A stretch of 64,000 nt of DNA from Streptomyces sp. S.PNR 29 (lineage in GTDB: Bacteria > Actinomycetota > Actinomycetes > Streptomycetales > Streptomycetaceae). The notes below the pieces were generated by a model, which saw only the letters and a list, made by a program, of their open reading frames with translations, had not been told where the DNA came from and made no database searches. Positions 57,773 through 64,000 of this stretch are shown piece by piece; the stretch's first letter is position 1, and each line of letters opens with the position of its first letter. Location of the stretch: positions 310,001 through 374,000 of the forward strand of contig NZ_JANUQM010000003.1 in NCBI RefSeq assembly GCF_030386795.1, in the 5' to 3' direction. Position numbers and translations under genes: made by a program.

Positions 57773-60109
57773 TCACTCCGTCCGCAGGCCGTCCGGGCGC
57801 ATCATGCGCAGCAGCGGCGGCAGGCTGAGCAGCGTCACCGCGAGGACGACCGCGGCGCCGACGCCGGTCATCGACAGCACGCTCGTCCAGTCGACCCGGA
57901 CCGACGTGTCCGTCATCCGCAGCAGGACAGCGCCCAGGGTCACGCCTACCGTGGACGCCAGCAGCAGGCCCAGGCCGATGGGGATCGCCGTCTGCCACAG
58001 CACCGACAGGCTCAGCGTGCGGCGGGGGGTGCCGAAGGCGACCAGCGAGGACAGGAGCTTGCGGCGCTCACGCAGCTGTTCCAGCTGGGAGACCAACAGG
58101 CTCGTGCCGATCAGGGTCAGGACACAGGCGGCGCCGACGAACAGGCCGGTGCGGATCGACTCGTAGCGGTCCACCCGCTCGACGGCCGCCCAGGTCAGGG
58201 GGGCGGACATCGGGTCGATCCGCGCGGCCGTGTTGCGTACGTACTCCTGCGCGTCCGGCACGGAGCGGTCGAGGCTCAGGTAGATCTCTCCGGAAGCGTA
58301 CGTGCGGAGCTTGGCGGGCAGCGCACCGCTGGTGAGCAGGAAGCCGCTGCGCTTGGTGCCGGTGGGGTCCTCGCGGGACTGGGCCTGCCGGAGGTTCTGC
58401 GGCACGGTCCAGGAGATCTGCGGATCGTCGGGCCGGCCCACGTCCGCTCCGTCGGCCCACAGCGTCTTGCCGGGCTTGGCCATCCCGACGGTCTCGGTGT
58501 CGTAGTCCCCGCCGCGCAGGGCGAAGACGTCGCCGTCGCGGCAGGACGGCAGTGTGGCCACCTCACGCAGGGTGGCGCAGTCGCCGACGGTGAGCTGGGC
58601 GATGGACTCCGCCTGGCCGCGCCGGTCGCCGAGGTAGGCCTGGGTGAGCGCGATGACCTTGGACACGCCCTTGGTGTCGCGGAACCTCTCGGCCGCGGCG
58701 GCGGGGTCGGCGTCCTGCGGCACGTGCACCTGCATCTGGGCCCTCGAGACGTCGTGCTTCGACGCCTTGGTGTAGAAGTCGTCCAGCCCGGCGAACAGCA
58801 TCTGCAGTGCGATCGCCCCGGCCACCGCCACCGCGATGCCATTGACCATGCGGGCGGCCGTGCCGCTGCTCAACTGCAGCCGCCGTACCGCGAGTTGCCA
58901 GGCCACCCCGCCCGAGCCGAGCCGGGCGACGACCATCTCGACGATCCACGGCAGCAGCGCCGTGACCCCGACGAGCAGGAGCATGACACCCCCGACGACC
59001 AGGTACTGGTTGAACTCCCCGTCGTCGCGGCCCTGCCCGACCATCGGGTAGAGCATCGCGAGCCCGGCCAGCGGCAGCAGCAGCCGCCACCACAGCCGGC
59101 GCCGCGTGGGCTTGGCCGTCCGGACCACGCCGAGCGGTTCGATGACCACGCCGCGCAGCGCCAGGAGAGTCACCAGGACGGCGGCCGCCGGGACCGCGAC
59201 CGCGACGAGCGCGGCGAGCGCGGGCGCGGGGTTGAGATAGCTCGGGAACACGCTGACGCGGAACACCTCGAAGGAGGCGGCGACCTCACGGCCGATCAGG
59301 AAGAAGCCGACACCGAAGACCAGGCCGAGCAGGGAACCGGCGAGCGCCTCGCCGGCCGCGATCCGCCGTGTCATGCGGCTGTCGGAGCCGATCAGCCGGA
59401 GCGCCGCGAGCCGCCGGTCGCGCCGCTCGCCGCCGAACCGCACGGCCGTGGCGATGAACACGGCGACCGGCATCAGCAGCACCACGAACACGACCAGGAC
59501 GAGCAGGAGCAGGACCGGGTCCCAGCGGTCGGAGCTGCCCAGGTCGTCGTTCCCGAAGCTGTCGATCCGGGCCCCGCTGGTGTGCTCCAGCTGCTTCGCG
59601 AGCCCCTTGCCGCCCGCGTAGTAGGCGAGTTCCTGCGAGCCGATGAGTCCCTGCTCGCCGATGGTGCCGGCGATCCGGTGGTGCAGCCTCTCGCGCAGCA
59701 GCCTGCCGTCCGCGGAGTCGAGCAACTCCTTCAGCGCGGGGGAGACGACCATCTCGCCCGCCGCCGGGAACGCCGGGACCCCCGGCGGCAGCGGAGCCCG
59801 CGCGCCCTCGGGTTCCAGCACCCGCCCGCGGACGTCCTTGTCGTGGAACGTGGTGTCCGCGTCCAGCACGATCAGGGTGTCGTCGGCCTTCGGTATCTTC
59901 TGCTGGCTCCAGGTGTGGTCGCTGCGCGCCTCCTCGCGTCGGTGCCGCTCGTCCAACGCGTTCGGTATCGCGGTGGTGAGCAGCAGCAGCGCCACCCCGA
60001 GCCCCACGCCGACAGCCGTCAGCAGGGCGCGGACCCATCCCTCACGCCCGCCGGTGAAGGCGAAGCGGACCCCCATGGCCAGATCCCCGGCCCACTGGCG
60101 CGTCCTCAT
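57773..60109 (-). CDS. FtsX-like ABC transporter permease
   Basis: Membrane protein of 778 residues with two FtsX domains: a first helix (VRALLTAVGVGLGVALLLLTT, about 25-45), a large external part, then helices at about 230-330 and 370-430 (LLLVLVVFVVLLMPVAVFIATAV) and a final pair near the C-terminus. Such permeases drive export or mechanotransmission and are not importers. The ATG at 60109 overlaps the ATPase stop (ATGA). It is the last gene of a PadR-ATPase-permease operon, and its stop is 2 bases from oxyR. Confidence 0.92.
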   Translation of the reverse strand: MRTRQWAGDLAMGVRFAFTGGREGWVRALLTAVGVGLGVALLLLTTAIPNALDERHRREEARSDHTWSQQKIPKADDTLIVLDADTTFHDKDVRGRVLEPEGARAPLPPGVPAFPAAGEMVVSPALKELLDSADGRLLRERLHHRIAGTIGEQGLIGSQELAYYAGGKGLAKQLEHTSGARIDSFGNDDLGSSDRWDPVLLLLVLVVFVVLLMPVAVFIATAVRFGGERRDRRLAALRLIGSDSRMTRRIAAGEALAGSLLGLVFGVGFFLIGREVAASFEVFRVSVFPSYLNPAPALAALVAVAVPAAAVLVTLLALRGVVIEPLGVVRTAKPTRRRLWWRLLLPLAGLAMLYPMVGQGRDDGEFNQYLVVGGVMLLLVGVTALLPWIVEMVVARLGSGGVAWQLAVRRLQLSSGTAARMVNGIAVAVAGAIALQMLFAGLDDFYTKASKHDVSRAQMQVHVPQDADPAAAAERFRDTKGVSKVIALTQAYLGDRRGQAESIAQLTVGDCATLREVATLPSCRDGDVFALRGGDYDTETVGMAKPGKTLWADGADVGRPDDPQISWTVPQNLRQAQSREDPTGTKRSGFLLTSGALPAKLRTYASGEIYLSLDRSVPDAQEYVRNTAARIDPMSAPLTWAAVERVDRYESIRTGLFVGAACVLTLIGTSLLVSQLEQLRERRKLLSSLVAFGTPRRTLSLSVLWQTAIPIGLGLLLASTVGVTLGAVLLRMTDTSVRVDWTSVLSMTGVGAAVVLAVTLLSLPPLLRMMRPDGLRTE

Positions 60110-60795
60110 ATGACGCGCTCCATGTCCCGGGACTTCCCGTCCCGTACGACGATCTCGCGGTCGGAGTACGCGGCCACCCGCGCCTCGTGCGTGACGAGTA
60201 CGACGGCGGCGTTGGTGGACCGGGCGGCATCCGTGAGCAGCTCCATCACGCGCTCGCCGTTGAGCGAGTCGAGCGCGCCGGTCGGCTCGTCGGCGAACAG
60301 CACGCGCGGACCCGTGACCAGCGCACGGGCGACGGCGACCCGCTGTCCCTGACCGCCGGACACCTCGCCCGGCCGCTTCTTCCTCAGGTCGTCGACCTCC
60401 AGCCGCTCCATCCACGCCAGCGCGGTCCGTTCGGCCTTCTTGCGGGAGGTGCCGTTCAGCCGCAGCGGAAGCGCCACGTTCTCCACACAGGTCAACTCCG
60501 GTACGAGCTGCCCGAACTGGAACACGAACCCGAACTCCGAGCGGCGCAGCTGACTGCGCTGGGTGTCGCTCATGGCGGACAGCTCCCGCCCGTTGTACGT
60601 GATCGTCCCGGAGTCGGGCGTCACGATCCCGGCGAGGCAGTGCAGCAGCGTCGACTTGCCGGACCCGGAGGGGCCCATCACGGCGACGACCTCGCCGGGG
60701 TGGATGGAGAACTCGGCGCCGTCGAGCGCGAGGGTCGGCCCGTACGCCTTGCGCAGGCCCTCGGCGGCCAGCAGCGAACCAGCGGGAAACGTCAT
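60106..60795 (-). CDS. ABC transporter ATP-binding protein (MacB/LolD-like)
   Basis: ATPase of 229 residues. Walker A GPSGSGKST, Q-loop FQFGQLVPELT, signature VSGGQGQRVAVARAL (here VSGGQ, canonical LSGGQ), Walker B VLFADEPTGALDS and switch His in VLVTHEARVA are present, typical of ATPases that pair with FtsX-like permeases. The ATG at 60795 overlaps the PadR stop by ATGA, and its own stop overlaps the permease start, so all three are coupled. A longer upstream frame is not supported. Confidence 0.95.
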   Translation of the reverse strand: MTFPAGSLLAAEGLRKAYGPTLALDGAEFSIHPGEVVAVMGPSGSGKSTLLHCLAGIVTPDSGTITYNGRELSAMSDTQRSQLRRSEFGFVFQFGQLVPELTCVENVALPLRLNGTSRKKAERTALAWMERLEVDDLRKKRPGEVSGGQGQRVAVARALVTGPRVLFADEPTGALDSLNGERVMELLTDAARSTNAAVVLVTHEARVAAYSDREIVVRDGKSRDMERVI

Positions 60796-61316
60796 GCGGT
60801 CACCGCCGCACGGAGCTTGTCGAGACGCGCGGCGGTCAGCTCCAGCCAGCGCAGGTCGGCCTCCAGGTGGAACAGGGCGTGGTCGCAGATGAGCTGGTCG
60901 GCGAGGTCGCCCTTGCGCTTGCGGTCGGTGAGGATGCGCATGCTGCGCAGGTGCTCGGAGCGCTGGGTGTCGAGGATGTCGGCCGCGTCGCGGTGGGTGA
61001 GCAGCGCGAGGACGACCTTGGTGTACAGCGTGGACTGGAGGTACGGCTCGGGCTTCTCCGGCGTCGCGAGCCACCGCTCCACGTCGGTGATCCCGGCCTC
61101 GGTGATGGCGTACCGCTTCCGCTCCGGGCCACCGCCCGCCTCGATCCCGTCGACCTCGACGAGCCCGTGCTTCAGCAGGCGGGACATCGTCGAGTAGACC
61201 TGGCCGTAGTGCAGCGGCCGGTCGTGACCGAACTTCTCGTCGAAGGCCCGCTTGAGGTCGTAGCCGTGGCGGGGCCCGGACTCCAGGAGCCCTAGAAGGG
61301 TGTGACCAATGGACAT
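60792..61316 (-). CDS. PadR-family transcriptional regulator
   Basis: Regulator of 174 residues. The winged helix (SIGHTLLGLLESGPRHGYDLKRAFDEKFG; GQVYSTMSRLLKHGLVEVDG) and a C-terminal helical dimerisation domain (about 100-174) are typical. It is the first gene of the operon with the ABC exporter and probably represses it, with relief by the exported compound. A repeat operator (61328-61357) lies directly upstream of its start. Confidence 0.95.
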   Translation of the reverse strand: MSIGHTLLGLLESGPRHGYDLKRAFDEKFGHDRPLHYGQVYSTMSRLLKHGLVEVDGIEAGGGPERKRYAITEAGITDVERWLATPEKPEPYLQSTLYTKVVLALLTHRDAADILDTQRSEHLRSMRILTDRKRKGDLADQLICDHALFHLEADLRWLELTAARLDKLRAAVTA

Positions 61317-61327
61317 GACGGCACTCT

Positions 61328-61357
61328 ACACATCGTGTATACGCCGTGTGTATACGC
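61328..61357 (-). promoter_or_regulatory. PadR-operon operator with direct repeats
   Basis: GTGTATACGC occurs at 61335-61344 and 61348-61357, a perfect 10-bp direct repeat at 13-bp period, each with the palindromic core GTATAC. An inverted ACAC-ATC-GTGT overlaps the left copy (61328-61338). The cluster lies 12-41 bases before the PadR start, so the repressor probably controls its own operon. Confidence 0.65.
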
Positions 61358-61420
61358 GGAGTGTGCAGCGCGTGGCGTGGAGGACGGCGGCGCAGGTGGG
61401 CGCCGATTGTCACGGTTCTG

Positions 61421-61669
61421 CTACTGAGACTCGGGCGGTGTGCCGGGTGGACGTCCGCGCCGCGCGATGGGCCCGGCCTCGCGGGGCAGGCGCCCTGCCT
61501 CCGCCAGTGCCCTGCGCAGCAGGAACTCGATCTGCGCGTTGGCCGAGCGGAGCTCGTCGCCCGCCCAGCGGGCCAGCGCCTCGTACACCAGCGGGTCCAG
61601 CCGCAGCAGCACCTGCTTGCGCTGCTGCGGCCGCCGCCCCGGGGTGGAGCCTTCGGAAGGGGCCGTCAC
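61421..61669 (-). CDS. Small ribbon-helix-helix-like protein
   Basis: Protein of 82 residues. The middle (RKQVLLRLDPLVYEALARWAGDELRSANAQIEFLLRRAL) has the layout of a ribbon-helix-helix DNA-binding domain of the Arc/CopG type, flanked by disordered Pro/Arg-rich ends. The GTG at 61669 overlaps the stop of the SPFH gene (GTGA), so translation is coupled. It might regulate the SPFH gene, perhaps at the palindrome at 62669-62682. Confidence 0.75.
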   Translation of the reverse strand: MTAPSEGSTPGRRPQQRKQVLLRLDPLVYEALARWAGDELRSANAQIEFLLRRALAEAGRLPREAGPIARRGRPPGTPPESQ

Positions 61670-62604
61670 TGGTAGAGCGACCCGGTGTTGAGGACCGGCT
61701 GTGCGGCGCGATCCCCGCACAGCACCACCATCAGGTTCGACACCATCGCCGCCTTCCGCTCGGAGTCCAGCTCCACGATGTCCCGCTCGGTGATCCGGGC
61801 GATCGCCGCTTCGACCATCCCCACCGCTCCGTCCACGATCTGCCGCCGCGCCGCGACGACCGCCCCGGCCTGCTGCCGCTGGAGCATCGCCGAGGCGATC
61901 TCGGGAGCGTACGCGAGATGCGTGAACCGCGACTCGATGATCTGCACGCCGGCCGCCTCCACGCGTGCGTGCAGTTCGAGGGCCAGCTTCTCGGTGATCT
62001 CCTCGGCGTTGCCGCGCAGCGAGAGGCCGTCCTCCTCATGGGCGTCGTAGGGGTACTCGATGGCGATGTGCCGCACGGCCGCCTCGGTCTGGGTGGAGAC
62101 GAACTCTATGTAGTCGTCCACCTCGAAGGTGGCCTGCGCGGTGTCCTCGACCTTCCACACCACGACGGCGGCCAGCTCGATGGGGTTGCCGTAGGCGTCG
62201 TTGACCTTCAGCACGGCCGTCTCGTGGTTGCGTACCCGCGTCGAGATCTTGGTGCGCTGGGTGAAGGGGTTCACCCAGCGCAGTCCGTCCTCCCGGATCG
62301 TCCCCCGGTACCGCCCGAAGAGCTGGACGACCCGCGCCTCGCCCGGCGCCACCATGTTCAGTCCGCACATGGCCAGGGTCGAGGCGAAGTCGATCAGGAT
62401 GCCGGCGACGATCAGCGAGGCCTTGAGGCCGGTCGCCGTGACGGCCGTCGCACCGGTGATGACCGTCACGGCGCCGACGAGCAGTCCGACCAGTCCGAGC
62501 AGCAGTGCGAGCCCGCCACCGATGCTGTGTGCCGGAAACTCCCGTACACGCGGCGTCGGCATCTCGGGCGCATCGGCGGTGACCTGGGATTCCTGTGTGG
62601 ACAT
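61666..62604 (-). CDS. SPFH/band 7 membrane scaffold protein
   Basis: Protein of 312 residues. After a short cytoplasmic part there are two hydrophobic helices (about 28-50 and 58-85), then an SPFH domain (VAPGEARVVQLFGRYRGTIREDGLRWVNPF; NHETAVLKVNDAYGNPIELAAVVVWKVEDT) and a helical coiled-coil region (LQRQQAGAVVAARRQIV). Band 7 proteins oligomerise in membrane microdomains. The ATG at 62604 follows GGGGGGA. It is followed by the ribbon-helix-helix gene with a GTGA overlap. Confidence 0.93.
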   Translation of the reverse strand: MSTQESQVTADAPEMPTPRVREFPAHSIGGGLALLLGLVGLLVGAVTVITGATAVTATGLKASLIVAGILIDFASTLAMCGLNMVAPGEARVVQLFGRYRGTIREDGLRWVNPFTQRTKISTRVRNHETAVLKVNDAYGNPIELAAVVVWKVEDTAQATFEVDDYIEFVSTQTEAAVRHIAIEYPYDAHEEDGLSLRGNAEEITEKLALELHARVEAAGVQIIESRFTHLAYAPEIASAMLQRQQAGAVVAARRQIVDGAVGMVEAAIARITERDIVELDSERKAAMVSNLMVVLCGDRAAQPVLNTGSLYQ

Positions 62605-62668
62605 GGGTGATCCCCCCGTTCTCGCGCGGAGTCACTCCTGTGTGACCCCGTCTAGCACGACACTAACT

Positions 62669-62682
62669 AAGTGATATCACTT
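62669..62682. promoter_or_regulatory. Perfect 14-bp palindrome upstream of the SPFH operon
   Basis: AAGTGATATCACTT is a perfect palindrome 65-78 bases before the SPFH start, in an AT-rich island of a GC-rich sequence. This is a typical operator size. The regulator is unknown; the ribbon-helix-helix protein of the same operon is one candidate. Confidence 0.62.
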
Positions 62683-62828
62683 TATCCCCGCATGGCAACC
62701 CTGCGGCCCTCCCGCTGGTCGGTTCCTTTGGGACGGGTGCTGATTGTCACGTCCGTAAAAGACGGGATCGACGGCCCTATGTCCTATCTCTCGGTGTTAG
62801 CTTTCTGAGCTGACCTGAGCGGCGAACC

Positions 62829-62849
62829 TGTGTGACTCCAGATCACACA
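62829..62849 (+). promoter_or_regulatory. CRP-like palindrome upstream of the PBP gene
   Basis: TGTGTGA-CTCCAGA-TCACACA has perfect 7-bp arms and a 7-bp spacer, resembling the CRP pattern TGTGA-N6-TCACA except that the spacer is one base longer. It directly precedes the ATG at 62849 and lies 27 bases before that at 62876, so it would block translation or late initiation if bound. The assignment to any regulator is open. Confidence 0.4.
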
Positions 62850-62875
62850 TGAGCGAAGCGGAGCAGATCGGACCC

Positions 62876-64000
62876 ATGGGACGAGCGGAAGAGAGACGAG
62901 CGCGACAGCGCGGTGGCCACCGCGCGGCGCCCCGGCGCTCGTCCGGGACGCCGTCGGCCGGCGTCGAGGGCGGCCGGGCGGCGGCCCGCAGAGCGGGCAG
63001 AGGGGGAGCGGGGAGCGGCGGCAAGAGCCGCATACGCCGGCTGTTCACCTGGAAGAAGCTCCTCGGCACGTTCTTCGGCCTGTGCCTGCTCAGCATCGGC
63101 GGGTTCGTCGTGCTGTACCTGGTCGTGCCCGTGCCCGAGGGCAACGCCGCCGCGCAGCGCCAGAGCAACATCTACAAGTTCAGCGACGGCAAGGTCCTGG
63201 CCCGCTCCGGCAAGGTCAACCGCGAGATCGTGGGCCTGGACAAGGTGCCCAAGGAAGTCCAGCGCACCTTCGTCGCGGCGGAGAACAAGACCTTCTACAA
63301 GGACGCCGGCGTCGATCTGAAGGGCACGGCCCGCGGCCTGTTCAACACCATGATGGGCAGGGGCACGCAGGGCGGCTCGACGATCACCCAGCAGTACGTC
63401 AAGAACTACTACCTCAGCCAGGAACAGACCGTCACGCGCAAGCTGAGGGAACTGGTCATCTCGCTGAAGGTGGACCGCCAGATGTCGAAGGACGACATCC
63501 TCGCGGGCTACATCAACACCAGCTACTACGGCCGCGGCGCCTACGGCATCCAGGCGGCGGCGCAGGCCTACTACCGCGTCGACGCCGAGGACCTGACGGT
63601 CCAGCAGGGCGCCTACCTCGCCGCGCTGCTGCAGGCACCGAGCCAGTACGACTGGGCGGTCGCTTCCAAAAACGGCAAGCGGCTGGTGGAGCAGCGCTGG
63701 AACTACGTCCTGAACAACATGGTCGAGGAGGGCTGGCTGGACAAGGCCAAGCGCGACGCCATGGAGTTCCCGAAGCCGAAGGCGCCACGCGGCACCGCGG
63801 GCCTCGCGGGCCAGAAGGGCTACCTGGTCCAGCTCGCCAACCAGCAGATCGAAGCGCAGCTGATGGAGCAGGAGGGCATCACCAAGTCCCAGGCGGAGGC
63901 CGAGGTCGAGAACAACGGCTGGACCATCACGCTCAACATCGACCGGAAGAAGCAGGCGCAGCTGGAGAAGGCCGTCAAGTCCCAGCTGACCAGCAAGCTG
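62876..64000 (+). CDS. Class A penicillin-binding protein (bifunctional), cut by window end
   Basis: The first 375 residues of a PBP. A basic cytoplasmic tail (1-58, rich in Arg and Gly) is followed by one membrane helix (LGTFFGLCLLSIGGFVVLYLVV), then the GT51 glycosyltransferase domain: AAENKTFYKDAGVD (usually ED-x-x-F, here EN), GGSTITQQYVKNYYLS, RKLRELVISLKV, YINTSYYGRGAYGIQAAAQAYY. The transpeptidase domain begins after about residue 320 and is truncated. The ATG at 62876 is used; an in-frame ATG at 62849 would add nine residues (MSEAEQIGP) and overlap the CRP-like palindrome. Neither has a strong ribosome site. Confidence 0.92.
   Translation, partial: MGRAEERRARQRGGHRAAPRRSSGTPSAGVEGGRAAARRAGRGGAGSGGKSRIRRLFTWKKLLGTFFGLCLLSIGGFVVLYLVVPVPEGNAAAQRQSNIYKFSDGKVLARSGKVNREIVGLDKVPKEVQRTFVAAENKTFYKDAGVDLKGTARGLFNTMMGRGTQGGSTITQQYVKNYYLSQEQTVTRKLRELVISLKVDRQMSKDDILAGYINTSYYGRGAYGIQAAAQAYYRVDAEDLTVQQGAYLAALLQAPSQYDWAVASKNGKRLVEQRWNYVLNNMVEEGWLDKAKRDAMEFPKPKAPRGTAGLAGQKGYLVQLANQQIEAQLMEQEGITKSQAEAEVENNGWTITLNIDRKKQAQLEKAVKSQLTSKL

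Noticed and set aside
60109..60415. N-terminal extension of the ABC permease by about 100 residues
   Set aside because: The extra stretch is the ATPase gene read in another frame; the ATGA overlap at 60109 gives the natural start.
1..64000. CRISPR arrays, tRNA/rRNA genes, insertion sequences and prophage genes
   Set aside because: I looked for regularly spaced repeats, tRNA-like cloverleaves with CCA ends, transposases and integrases and saw none; the only tandem repeats are the 42-bp units and the 3'-end duplication.

Overview
The window is a continuous piece of a high-GC actinobacterial chromosome, almost certainly Streptomyces. Coding is dense with very high third-position GC, GTG and TTG starts are common, several starts look leaderless, and TTA codons are so rare that the few present stand out. 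The gene content (AfsR/LuxR-type giant regulator, SigE-family sigma factor, RsbA-like and ATP-binding anti-sigma proteins, OxyR-AhpCD, Gram-positive Tad pilus) fits the conserved chromosome core. I found no tRNA, rRNA, insertion sequence or CRISPR array.

Layout. 1-8945: end of the PEP carboxykinase gene, a secreted beta-propeller/Ig-like protein, a small gene with a palindromic operator, an alanine-type aminotransferase, a one-pass Ser/Pro-rich protein whose 3' end was tandemly duplicated, a KAP-family P-loop NTPase fused to a degenerate receiver domain, and a secreted trypsin-like protease. 8965-14229: a divergent locus apparently for D-amino-acid catabolism (N-acyl-D-amino-acid deacylase and D-threonine/D-serine dehydratase-like enzyme on one side; PfkB sugar kinase, IclR regulator and RidA on the other, with half-sites between them). 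14337-22272: an acidic protein, a secreted M14 carboxypeptidase, a large LuxR regulator carrying 42-bp repeats, two regulatory proteins of anti-sigma type, and a non-canonical Nramp-like transporter. 22289-24088: a membrane protein and a sigma factor.

24189-45856 is the most interesting part: a complete Gram-positive Tad/Flp pilus region. The core operon runs from a zinc-ribbon protein through CpaB, TadZ, two TadE pseudopilins, TadA, TadB and TadC to a histidine kinase and a response regulator. It is followed by Flp pilin, a TadG-like protein, a lipoprotein and an OmpA protein; DUF192 and prepilin peptidase genes lie near the right edge. On either side sits a gene in which a perfect Flp-pilin processing segment is built into a much larger protein: a 521-residue beta-rich protein (25590-27155) and an 835-residue protein ending in what looks like a PD-(D/E)XK nuclease toxin (39399-41906). 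Four promoters (both chimeras, flp and the prepilin peptidase) share one architecture: GGGCCC boxes offset by 8 bp, usually a third box about 12 bp upstream, and a -10 hexamer 23-24 bp downstream. The two chimera promoters share the identical 18-mer TTTGGGCCCTCGGGCCCA. I infer one activator-controlled pilus regulon that includes a pilin-linked effector; the regulator may be the response regulator encoded in the locus.

46060-64000: RibD-type reductase, LLM flavin oxidoreductase, methyltransferase, AlkZ-like winged-helix protein, isoprenyl transferase behind a structured leader with a strong terminator, PIN-PhoH ATPase, lytic transglycosylase, AI-2E-type transporter, ahpC-ahpD divergent from oxyR, a PadR-controlled ABC exporter operon, an SPFH/ribbon-helix-helix pair, and a class A penicillin-binding protein cut by the window end. 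All functional statements come from reading the sequence; no database search was run.
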